Position numbers and translations under genes: made by a program. The notes beneath the pieces are model-generated. The model ran no database searches and was not told the DNA's origin. It was given only the letters and a program-made list of their open reading frames with translations. A DNA stretch of 52,402 bases from Chromatiaceae bacterium (lineage in GTDB: Bacteria > Pseudomonadota > Gammaproteobacteria > Chromatiales > Chromatiaceae), in contig JALOTB010000044.1 of assembly GCA_025458165.1 (NCBI GenBank), positions 1 to 52,402 on the forward strand, in the 5' to 3' direction. Positions 45,849 through 52,402 of this stretch are shown here, one piece after another (within the stretch, counting starts at the first letter, position 1; the number at the start of each line of letters is the position of its first letter).

Positions 45849-46634
45849 TCAGTTACCGAAGACCTCGGTGAGGAAGGACTGCATCAGGGCCCAGGAGCGC
45901 GCGTCGGCCTTTGGATCGTAGGCCAGGGCCTCCATGCCGTAGGCGCCGGCACCGGGGTTGGTGAAGCCATGCTTGGCCCCGCCGTAGCTCACGAGCTGCC
46001 AGTCCGCCCCAGCGGCATCCAGGGCCTGCTGGAACGCCATCACCCGCTCCGGCGGGACCATGGCATCCGCGGCGCCGTGGGCGACCAGGACCCGCGCCTT
46101 GATGTTGCCCTTTTGGTCGTCGGCGGGCGGCGGCAGCGAGCCGTGGAAGCTCGCCACGCCGTCGAGATCGGCGCCGGCGTAGGCCATCTGCATCACGGTG
46201 GCACCGCCGAAGCAGTAGCCGATCGCCGCCAGGCGCTCGCCGTCGACCCGCTCGTGGGCCTTCAAGACATCGAGCCCGGCCAGCGCGCGGCGCTGCCAGG
46301 CGTCGACGTTCTCGGTGATCTGCTTGAGCCAGCCGCTGGCCTCGCTGGCGTGCTCGGTGACCTTGTTGTCGCCGTACATGTCGACGGCGAAGGCGACATA
46401 GCCGAGCTCGGCGAGCATCTCGGCGCGCTTGCGGGCGTAGTCATTCAAGCCCCACCACTCGTGCACCACGATCACGCCGGGGCGCTTCTCGCTGACGCTG
46501 TCGTCGTAGGTGAGGTAGCCGGTGAGCCTGGTGTCGCCGTCCTGGTACTCGACGGTCTCCGTCTTGATCGCCGCGGCCGCGGCGAGGGGGAGGGCGAGCA
46601 GCAGGAGCGTCAGGGCGCGAGTCATCATGGGCAT
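45849..46634 (-). CDS. Secreted dienelactone hydrolase family protein
   Basis: 261 residues from the ATG at 46634 with GGAGG 7 nt upstream. A signal peptide (MPMMTRALTLLLLALPLAAAAA) is followed by the DLH alpha/beta-hydrolase: PGVIVVHEWWGLNDYARKRAEMLAELGYVAFAVDMYG. The nucleophile cysteine is in AAIGYCFGGATVMQM, Asp in VAHGAADAMVPPE and His in YGGAKHGFTNP. The Cys-Asp-His triad is complete. DLHs open lactone rings in chloroaromatic catabolism, but the many periplasmic homologues without aromatic-degradation neighbours have unknown substrates, as here. Confidence 0.92.
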   Translation of the reverse strand: MPMMTRALTLLLLALPLAAAAAIKTETVEYQDGDTRLTGYLTYDDSVSEKRPGVIVVHEWWGLNDYARKRAEMLAELGYVAFAVDMYGDNKVTEHASEASGWLKQITENVDAWQRRALAGLDVLKAHERVDGERLAAIGYCFGGATVMQMAYAGADLDGVASFHGSLPPPADDQKGNIKARVLVAHGAADAMVPPERVMAFQQALDAAGADWQLVSYGGAKHGFTNPGAGAYGMEALAYDPKADARSWALMQSFLTEVFGN

Positions 46635-46768
46635 GGTGGTTCCTCCGAGTGGTCGTTGGCGGACCGGCAAGACGCATCGGGGGTGGCCGGTCGCTCGCTG
46701 GGTCAGCGAGCCTTGATACATGCTGCCGAGCCCTCGCAGTCGCAAGGGCTGTAGGCGAGTCTGGCCCC

Positions 46769-47065
46769 TCAGCTCAGCAGCAGGATCAGGTTGTAGAGCG
46801 CGCCGCCCGCCACCGCGCTGTAGACGTAGAGCCGCCCGAGTGGCAAAAAGGCGATGGGGATGGCGATCAGGGCGGCGAGGCCGAGCGCGGGCCAGGCCAG
46901 CAGGCTGGTGATCAATGTGCCGAGCGTCCAGTCCTTCAAGAGCAAGAGCACCAGCCCGCCGCCGAGCGTGATGATCGCCGTGAGGATCAGCCAGCCGAGA
47001 TACCGGCCCCACCAGCCGAGTAGTCCGAGACCGGCGTGCGAAAGGGTACGGGTCAGGCGTGCCAC
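46769..47065 (-). CDS. Small hydrophobic membrane protein
   Basis: 98 residues with three hydrophobic stretches, about 22-45 (YLGWLILTAIITLGGGLVLLLL), 50-72 (LITSLLAWPALGLAALIAIPIAF) and 78-97 (LYVYSAVAGGALYNLILLLS). Basic residues at the N-terminus (MARLTRTLSH) suggest a cytoplasmic N-terminus. AGGAGGACC on the minus strand precedes the ATG at 47065. Family not recognised; it may be a chromatialean orphan. It is divergent from the GNAT gene (57 bp). Confidence 0.65.
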   Translation of the reverse strand: MARLTRTLSHAGLGLLGWWGRYLGWLILTAIITLGGGLVLLLLKDWTLGTLITSLLAWPALGLAALIAIPIAFLPLGRLYVYSAVAGGALYNLILLLS

Positions 47066-47122
47066 TTGGTCCTCCTATCTGCCGCCTGCTCTGTATCTTC
47101 CCACGAGTGGAGGTGAGGTGAG

Positions 47123-47662
47123 TTGACCGAGTCCATCGCAGTCGGGTCCCCCGCGCCGGTCGCGGAGGAGCACTCCGGGGACTACTGGGTGCGCCCGGCC
47201 GACCTCAGCGACCCGAGTGATGCCGCGGCCGTCGTCGCCCTGCTCGACGCCTATGCCCGCGACCCCATGGGTGACGCGCAAGGGCTGCCGCAGGCGGCTC
47301 AGGAGGCGCTGATCCCGGGGCTGCGCGCCTTCCCGGGTTGTCTGGTCCTGCTGGCGGGACGGGGCACGGACGCGGTCGGTCTCGCCGTGTGCTTTCCCGG
47401 CTTCTCCACCTTTCGCGCTCGGCCAATCCTCAACATCCACGACCTCGCGGTCCTGCCTGCCCATCGGGGGCAGGGCGTCGGCACCAAGCTCCTCGCCGCG
47501 GTCGAGGCCGAGGCGAGGCGGCGCGGCTGCTGCAAGCTCACGCTGGAGGTGCGCGGGGACAACCCGCCGGCGCGGTCGCTCTACGCCCGTTGCGGCTTCG
47601 GGCCGGGCAGCAGCGCCGGGGAGCCGGTGCAATCGCTGTTTCTGGAGAAGCGGCTTGCCTGA
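47123..47662 (+). CDS. GNAT family N-acetyltransferase
   Basis: 179 residues from a TTG at 47123, preceded by GGAGGTGAGG. The acetyl-CoA site is LAVLPAHRGQGVGTKLLAAVEAEARRRG (Q/RxxGxG/A motif), followed by LTLEVRGDNPPARSLYARCGFGPG, the strand-helix pair characteristic of GNATs. The N-terminal VRPADLSDPSDAAAVVALLDAYARDPMG is the family's usual first strand and helix. It transfers an acetyl group from acetyl-CoA to an amine; the substrate is unknown. The start codon is weak, so expression may be low. It is convergent with the AcuI-like gene. Confidence 0.9.
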   Translation: MTESIAVGSPAPVAEEHSGDYWVRPADLSDPSDAAAVVALLDAYARDPMGDAQGLPQAAQEALIPGLRAFPGCLVLLAGRGTDAVGLAVCFPGFSTFRARPILNIHDLAVLPAHRGQGVGTKLLAAVEAEARRRGCCKLTLEVRGDNPPARSLYARCGFGPGSSAGEPVQSLFLEKRLA

Positions 47663-47674
47663 CCCTGACGCGCG

Positions 47675-48667
47675 TCAGGCGCCGAGGTCGACCAGCACGC
47701 GCCCGTGGGTCTGACCGGCGAGCATCCGCTCGAAGACCCCGGGGAGCGCGTCGAGACCTACCCTCTCGGAGCGGATCTGGGCAAGCGCCGGCGGGCGCCA
47801 GTCGCCCGCGAGCAGGTCCCAGAGCTTCCCGCGCAGCGGCCTGGGGGCGTCCGCCGAGTTGATCCCGAGCAGGCTCACCCCGCGCAGGATGAACGGCATC
47901 ACCGTGGTGTGCAGCTCGCTGCCGCCGGCAAGCCCCACCGCCGCGATGCTGCCCCAGGGGCGCAAGGTACGGGTGATACGCGCCAGGACCTCGCCGCCGA
48001 CGTTGTCGATGGCGCCGCCCCAGAGGGCGCGCTCCAGCGGTCGGTCGCCGCCGGGGAGGGCATCGCGCGCGAGCACCTCGTCGGCGCCCAGCTCCCGCAG
48101 CCAGTCGGCTAGGGCCGGCTTGCCGGACAGGGCGGCGACCTGGTAGCCGAGGTGGTGCAGCAGGTTGACCGCGATCGACCCGACCCCGCCGCTCGCACCC
48201 GTGACCAGGACCGGGCCGAGCGCGGGACACTGCCCGTTCGCCTGCATCCGGTGCACCGCCAGCGCGGCCGTGAAACCGGCGGTGCCGAGCGTCATGGCGG
48301 ACTCGGCATCGAGTCCGGCCGGCAAGGGCAGCACCCAGTCGGCCGGGGCGCGCAGATACTCGGCGTAGCCGCCATCGTGGTCGACCGAGAGGCCCCAGCC
48401 CGTCACCAGGACCCGGTCGCCCTCGCGAAAGCGCGCATCGCGCGACTCGGCGACGACGCCCGCGGCATCGATCCCGCCGACGCGGGGGAAGCTCCGCACG
48501 ATCGGCGCCCGGCCGGTCCCGGCGAGTGCGTCCTTGTAGTTCACGCTGGAGTAGGCGACGCGGATCAGCACCTCGCCGGGCTCGGACGGCGTCAGCGGCA
48601 GCGCCTCGACTCCGGCGCGATGCCCCTGTTCGTTGCGGTGGATGCGAAAGGCGTGGTAGCTGCTCAT
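47675..48667 (-). CDS. acuI: AcuI/YhdH-type acrylyl-CoA reductase (MDR superfamily)
   Basis: 330 residues from the ATG at 48667. The catalytic domain contains EVLIRVAYSSVNYKDALAGTGRAPIVRSFPRVGGIDAAGVV, which is diagnostic for the YhdH/AcuI group. The NADPH fold is VLVTGASGGVGSIAVNLLHHLGY with SGKPALADWLRELGADEVL. The ending GVFERMLAGQTHGRVLVDLG is conserved. No zinc ligands are seen, as expected. AcuI reduces acryloyl-CoA to propionyl-CoA with NADPH and protects against this reactive intermediate from DMSP or 3-hydroxypropionate. No DMSP genes are nearby, so a detoxifying role is inferred. Confidence 0.92.
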   Translation of the reverse strand: MSSYHAFRIHRNEQGHRAGVEALPLTPSEPGEVLIRVAYSSVNYKDALAGTGRAPIVRSFPRVGGIDAAGVVAESRDARFREGDRVLVTGWGLSVDHDGGYAEYLRAPADWVLPLPAGLDAESAMTLGTAGFTAALAVHRMQANGQCPALGPVLVTGASGGVGSIAVNLLHHLGYQVAALSGKPALADWLRELGADEVLARDALPGGDRPLERALWGGAIDNVGGEVLARITRTLRPWGSIAAVGLAGGSELHTTVMPFILRGVSLLGINSADAPRPLRGKLWDLLAGDWRPPALAQIRSERVGLDALPGVFERMLAGQTHGRVLVDLGA

Positions 48668-49154
48668 GTGAAGAATAGGCCCCCCTGACTGGATGCGAAT
48701 GCGAAGAGGGTTGCGCCGCCTGCGCCCCAAACGCGAGCCCGACAGGCAACTCGATTGCTTGCCATTCCGCCCCAGCGTGCGCCGTCGACGGTGGACTATA
48801 CCCTCTGACGCCGTTTTGAGATCCTCGGTCCAAGTCGGACGGTCGGCTATGGGCTTGATCATCGGAGGGCACCCTGTGCGACGGCTCGCATGACCTCGGT
48901 CATGCGCCCCCAACCCCGGTGGCTCCGTCGGTCGCGGCGCCCAGACAAAACATGTCGCGCTCTGAGTCCAGGTAAAGGCCGACCGCTTTGATTCCCAGCC
49001 GGGGATCGGTGGCGTCGACCCCGCGCTCGATGGCGGCCCCGATCAGCGACTCGGGATAACGGCCGCGCGTTGACCGGCCCCTCTTCGACTCTCTAGCATC
49101 GCCCGGGTGGGCTGCCGGACCAGCGCCGGCGCGGCGCGCCCTGGGGGTATCCGG
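48668..49154. other. 487-bp gap with a possible gene remnant
   Basis: No complete gene is supported. On the minus strand an open stretch ending at 48900 reads, from about 49050 downward, YPESLIGAAIERGVDAT, DPRLGIKAVGLYLDS and ERDMFCLGAATDG. This looks protein-like, whereas its upstream continuation does not; a frame change near 49060 would join it to a plausible EEGPVNAR. It may be the C-terminus of a decayed small gene of unknown family. The remainder (48668-48899) holds the AcuI upstream region. Confidence 0.3.
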
Positions 49155-51854
49155 ATGGAATGGTTGGTCGAATACCGGGCCTATTGGCTCTCGGGCCTGG
49201 TCGTGGTCGGGGCGCTGCTCGCCTTCAAGGGGCTACAGCTCGCGTTGATCTTCCGGGCCGTCTGGACGACACCATTCGCCGAGGATCGGGTGGCGCTCGC
49301 CGACCCCGACGAGATCCCGCCGCAAGAGCGCGCGATCATCGAGCCCGACGCCGCCGCGCTCCGCGACTTGGGGTTCGTCGAGGAGTGCGCGCTCGCCACG
49401 GACCTGCGCGCGCCGACGGGCGCGACCCGGGTACACAGCTTCGTCTACCGGCATCCCGAGACCAAAACCTACGTCGCGCTGCGCGCCAACCGCGAGGCGT
49501 GGATCAAGCTCGCCTGTCTCAGCAGCTTCGTCAATTACCTCTCGCACGGGCGCCACATCGAGACCGCCAGCCACGACCTCTACGCCATACCAAGCCTGCC
49601 CCGGCGCATCGAGGTCGAGGCCCCGCTGTTCGCCTCCGCCGCCGAGCGCTGGGTGTTCCACCGCGGGCGCCTGTCTGGTCTCACGGATGAGGCCCTGACC
49701 CCCACCCCCGAGGAGGGCATCGCCCTGGGGCGTGCGCTCTGCGCCGAGATCGCCGAGCACCTGCGCCGCCTCGGGATTCTGCGTGAGGACCCCAACCGGG
49801 GGGCGCTGCGTTACACCCTGCGGGGGGCCTGGGCCGTTACCCGCGCTACGCTGGCCGAGATCCGACGCTGGCGGAGGTTCAACCCGCAGAAGGCCCCGAC
49901 CCTGTCGCCGGAGCAAGAGGCGCTGGCATTCGAGCACGCCCAGATGGCCGAGGACGGCCGCAGGCTCGGCCGGCTCGGCAAGCTGGTCCTGCTGGTCGGG
50001 TCGGCGGCGCTCTTCAGCCTCGCGTTCGGGGTCGCTTTCAACTGGGAGCTCGCGGGCATGTTGCTGATCGTCGTGCTACTGCACGAGGGCGGACACTTCC
50101 TCGCGATGAAGTCCTTCGGCTACCGCGATCTCAGCATCTTCTTCGTCCCACTGCTCGGCGCGGCCACTCTTGGACACAAAGCGGACGCCACCCCGGGGCA
50201 GAAGCTCTGGGTCTATCTCGCTGGCCCGGTCCCCGGCCTGGTGCTCGGGGCACTGGCCCTGGTCGCGGGCCTCGCCGCGGGCAATTCGACACTCCTGACC
50301 TTCGCGATCGTTGCCCTGGTCGTGAATCTGCTCAATCTTCTGCCTATCTCCCCACTGGACGGCGGGCGCATCCTGGAGGTGCTCTGGCTCGAGCGCTTCC
50401 CGCGGGTGCGCGTCGGCTTCCTGGTCTTGAGCGCGGGGGGGCTGGGGGCACTGGCAATGTTGGCCCAGGATTTCATCCTCGGCGGCTTCGCCTTGCTCCT
50501 GCTGCTCTTCCTCCCGGGGGAGTGGCGCTTCGCGCGACTCATCGATCGGCTACGGGCGGAGGCCCGGCGCGCAGGACCGGTGTCGCTGCCGCGCGTCTTC
50601 GCACAACTGCGCGAGCTCTACCCAACCGGGACCAAGGCGTTCGAGCGGCACGCGATCGCTAAACGGGCGGTCGAGGCCCTGCAGGCCAGGGCGCCCGGGC
50701 TGGCCATGGCGCTCTCAGGCACCCTGGTCTACCTCGCGAGCTTCGCGCTGCCGATCGGCTTTGCGGCGGTGTTGCTGGCCTGGCCGACCCAGTACCTGGA
50801 AAGCGGCTGGCGGGCAGCCCTTTCCGACCCCGTCCCCGGGCCGGCGGCACCCGACTGGGAGGCCGCGTTTCACGGCGCCGCCACCCCCGAGGACCAGTGG
50901 CGGGTCCTCCAGGAGGCGGGCGACTGGTACCTGGAGCAGGAGGACGGGGCGACGGCGACCGCCTACTTCGATCGCGCCCTGGCGGCGGCGGGGGCCCTGC
51001 CGGATGGGAGGGGCGAGTCCGCCCGCTCCCTGGTCGCTCGCGCCAGCGCGGCCGAGGAGGTCGCATCCGCGCTGGCCGACTATCGCGCGGCGGTAGGACT
51101 GCTGGCCGAGCCCGAGCCTGGTGACGCTCCGACCCAGGCCGCTGCCCTCGAAGGCATCGCCGATACGGATGCGGGCCTCACCGCGGAGCAGCGCGCCGAG
51201 CTCTACGCGCAGGCGATCGCCCTGTATCCGCAAGGGCCGACCAGCTCGGTCCGGCTGACCTCGCTGCGGGCTCGCCTCGCCCAGCTCCTCGACCAGGGCG
51301 GGCGGGTCGCGGAGGCCGAGGCGGTGCTCCGGGCCGGCATCATCGAGCCTGCGCCGGACGGGACGCCGGATTTCGCGACGGCGACGCTCAGGGTGCAGTT
51401 GGGTTGGTTCCTGATCGCCCACGGCCGGAGCGCGGAGGCGATCTCGCTCCTGGCGCCAGCCGTCAGGGAGGCGCCGATGGGGTCGAGCGACGGCGAGGCG
51501 TTGACGGCGCTCGCCTGGGCCTACCACGGCGCGGGACGTTACGCCGCTGCCCTCGATACCCTGGAGAGGGTCCCGCGGCCACCGGCCCTCTTGCCCTTCC
51601 TGGGCGCCGAGCTGCCCTTGCCCGCGGAGCTCGACAGGGTGGCCGGCCTCAAAGCGGCCAACGACCCCGGTCTCGCGGATGCCCTGGCGGCACTCGGCCG
51701 GCGCCTCGACGAGCAGGGCCGGAGGCGCTACCTGGAGCAGACCGCCTTGCGCATGCAGTACGCGCCCTGGCAGGCGCTGCGCTGGAGGGCGCATCAGGAT
51801 GTCCTGAAGGCACTCGCCCAGGGACCTGCCCAGCATCGCGCGGGGTCTACTTAG
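49155..51854 (+). CDS. Site-2-protease-like M50 metalloprotease with repeat-like C-terminal half
   Basis: 899 residues from the ATG at 49155. One membrane helix (13-34) is followed by a roughly 240-residue soluble domain. The M50 core comes next: LLIVVLLHEGGHFLAMK carries the zinc motif HEGGH (310-314), AGPVPG is at 356-361 and the third ligand motif LPISPLDGGR at 396-405. More helices run to about residue 560 (LASFALPIGFAAVLLAWPT). The C-terminal half (about 580-870) is rich in TPR-like helix pairs (EDQWRVLQEAGDWYLEQEDGATATAYFDRALAAAG, VQLGWFLIAHGRSAEAISLLAPA). All zinc ligands are present, so it should cleave membrane proteins. Substrate unknown; no sigma/anti-sigma pair is nearby. Confidence 0.85.
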   Translation: MEWLVEYRAYWLSGLVVVGALLAFKGLQLALIFRAVWTTPFAEDRVALADPDEIPPQERAIIEPDAAALRDLGFVEECALATDLRAPTGATRVHSFVYRHPETKTYVALRANREAWIKLACLSSFVNYLSHGRHIETASHDLYAIPSLPRRIEVEAPLFASAAERWVFHRGRLSGLTDEALTPTPEEGIALGRALCAEIAEHLRRLGILREDPNRGALRYTLRGAWAVTRATLAEIRRWRRFNPQKAPTLSPEQEALAFEHAQMAEDGRRLGRLGKLVLLVGSAALFSLAFGVAFNWELAGMLLIVVLLHEGGHFLAMKSFGYRDLSIFFVPLLGAATLGHKADATPGQKLWVYLAGPVPGLVLGALALVAGLAAGNSTLLTFAIVALVVNLLNLLPISPLDGGRILEVLWLERFPRVRVGFLVLSAGGLGALAMLAQDFILGGFALLLLLFLPGEWRFARLIDRLRAEARRAGPVSLPRVFAQLRELYPTGTKAFERHAIAKRAVEALQARAPGLAMALSGTLVYLASFALPIGFAAVLLAWPTQYLESGWRAALSDPVPGPAAPDWEAAFHGAATPEDQWRVLQEAGDWYLEQEDGATATAYFDRALAAAGALPDGRGESARSLVARASAAEEVASALADYRAAVGLLAEPEPGDAPTQAAALEGIADTDAGLTAEQRAELYAQAIALYPQGPTSSVRLTSLRARLAQLLDQGGRVAEAEAVLRAGIIEPAPDGTPDFATATLRVQLGWFLIAHGRSAEAISLLAPAVREAPMGSSDGEALTALAWAYHGAGRYAAALDTLERVPRPPALLPFLGAELPLPAELDRVAGLKAANDPGLADALAALGRRLDEQGRRRYLEQTALRMQYAPWQALRWRAHQDVLKALAQGPAQHRAGST

Positions 51855-52029
51855 GTCGGCCGGTCTGGGTAGTCGCTCGGGGTCGGGGCAAGCCAACGGG
51901 AGCGCGAATGGCGTAGCCACGCTCGGGACCAGCGAACCAGGCTGCCGCCGCCCAGGTTAGGGCGAGCGGCGGTACCGGGGAGCCGGCGATTCGCCCAAGT
52001 ACGCCAGAGAGGCCTTGCGTCGCTGAGCC

Positions 52030-52402
52030 TCAGGGCCGACTGAGCTCCTCGTCGGGCCAGTAGCGCGAGCCGGTCAGCTTGGCCGCGACCTTCCATCCCT
52101 TGCCGGTCAGGACGAAGACCGCCTTGCCCTCGTTGAAGCGCAGCGCGAGCTGCTCCTTCTCCTCGCCCGCCATGGCGTCGACGGCCGCGGTCGCATCCAG
52201 CCCCTCGACGATGAATTTCGCCAGGTCAGCGGCATGCTCGAAGAGGATGACGAGCTGGGAGGCGAAGCCGCCGAGCCCGAAGCTCAGACCCGCGCCGGTG
52301 GTTGCCATCTTCATGTAGGTGCGCGCGCCGGTCCGGGGGTCGACGGCGACGCCTCGCCCGTAGCCCGCGACCACGTAGAAGCTCGCCTCGCGCTTGTCGA
52401 AC
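52030..52402 (-). CDS. Partial gene at the window edge, possible SYLF/Ysc84-like protein
   Basis: The frame is open to the right edge of the window (reading in from FDKREASFYVVAGYGRGVAVD), so the N-terminus is missing. The visible roughly 123 residues contain a Gly-rich beta region (MATTGAGLSFGLGGFASQLVILFE), a helix (ADLAKFIVEGLDATAAVDAM) and GKAVFVLTGKGWKVAAKLTGSRYWPDEEL at the end. The Gly-rich strands and the GKAVFVLTGKG pattern recall SYLF/Ysc84 lipid-binding domains, but the match is weak and made by eye. Treat as hypothetical. Confidence 0.6.
   Translation of the reverse strand, partial: FDKREASFYVVAGYGRGVAVDPRTGARTYMKMATTGAGLSFGLGGFASQLVILFEHAADLAKFIVEGLDATAAVDAMAGEEKEQLALRFNEGKAVFVLTGKGWKVAAKLTGSRYWPDEELSRP

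Overview
This window is a very GC-rich bacterial chromosome segment, most likely from a gammaproteobacterium and probably a purple sulfur bacterium or close relative (Chromatiales). The inference rests on the TesA/YbbA/YbbP arrangement, a UvrY/GacA-type regulator, a DUF2782 protein, a sulfide:quinone-oxidoreductase-like flavoprotein, and a sucrose cluster of the type seen in halotolerant phototrophs and methylotrophs. No 16S rRNA or photosystem gene is present, so the taxonomic call is inference. Genes are densely packed on both strands. Because of the base composition, nearly every real gene carries long shadow frames, which are left out.

Layout. 1-374: a long imperfect palindrome and the C-terminal scrap of a tyrosine recombinase. 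393-3039 (minus): DUF1015 protein, an orphan amino-acid-binding protein and DUF2782. 3158-6988: the YbbA/YbbP ABC exporter, divergent from and overlapping the start of tesA. 7137-10423: SQR-like flavoprotein, DUF2177 and a lipase-maturation-factor protein. 10516-16426 (plus): a sucrose operon (sucrose-phosphate synthase, sucrose phosphatase, fructokinase, amylosucrase), which would make sucrose as an osmolyte or reserve and turn it into glucan plus fructose. 16454-21658: Cu+ ATPase, serS, a small membrane protein, a Bax-inhibitor-1 protein and tRNA-Ser(UGA). 21953-24905 (plus): a GacA-type response regulator followed by a tight set of DUF1538 transporter, PII-like protein and CBS protein. 25152-29450 (minus): an RND efflux pair whose permease carries a frameshifting deletion.

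29597-41986 is a housekeeping and stress region: NTF2-like protein, SDR, an unknown protein, DUF302, OsmC, a gamma-glutamylcyclotransferase-like protein, DJ-1/PfpI, DUF4389, a Uma2 nuclease, a P2-type ATPase, a double universal stress protein, a beta-carbonic anhydrase that lacks its first zinc motif, an HMGL-like aldolase, a 59-residue membrane protein and a Spy-like protein.

42309-44363 is the most unusual stretch. The tail of a type I-E cas6e gene and the head of a type I-E cas1 gene lie in their native order and orientation, but an intact Phd/UPF0175-DUF3368 toxin-antitoxin pair sits between them. The block is bounded by two diverged direct repeats that contain REP-like palindromes and a copy of the 3' end of the neighbouring photolyase gene. 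No CRISPR array or other cas gene is visible.

44336-52402: photolyase, dienelactone hydrolase, a small membrane protein, a GNAT acetyltransferase, an AcuI-type reductase, a 487-bp stretch without a clear gene, a large M50 metalloprotease with a repeat-like C-terminal half, and a partial unknown gene at the edge.
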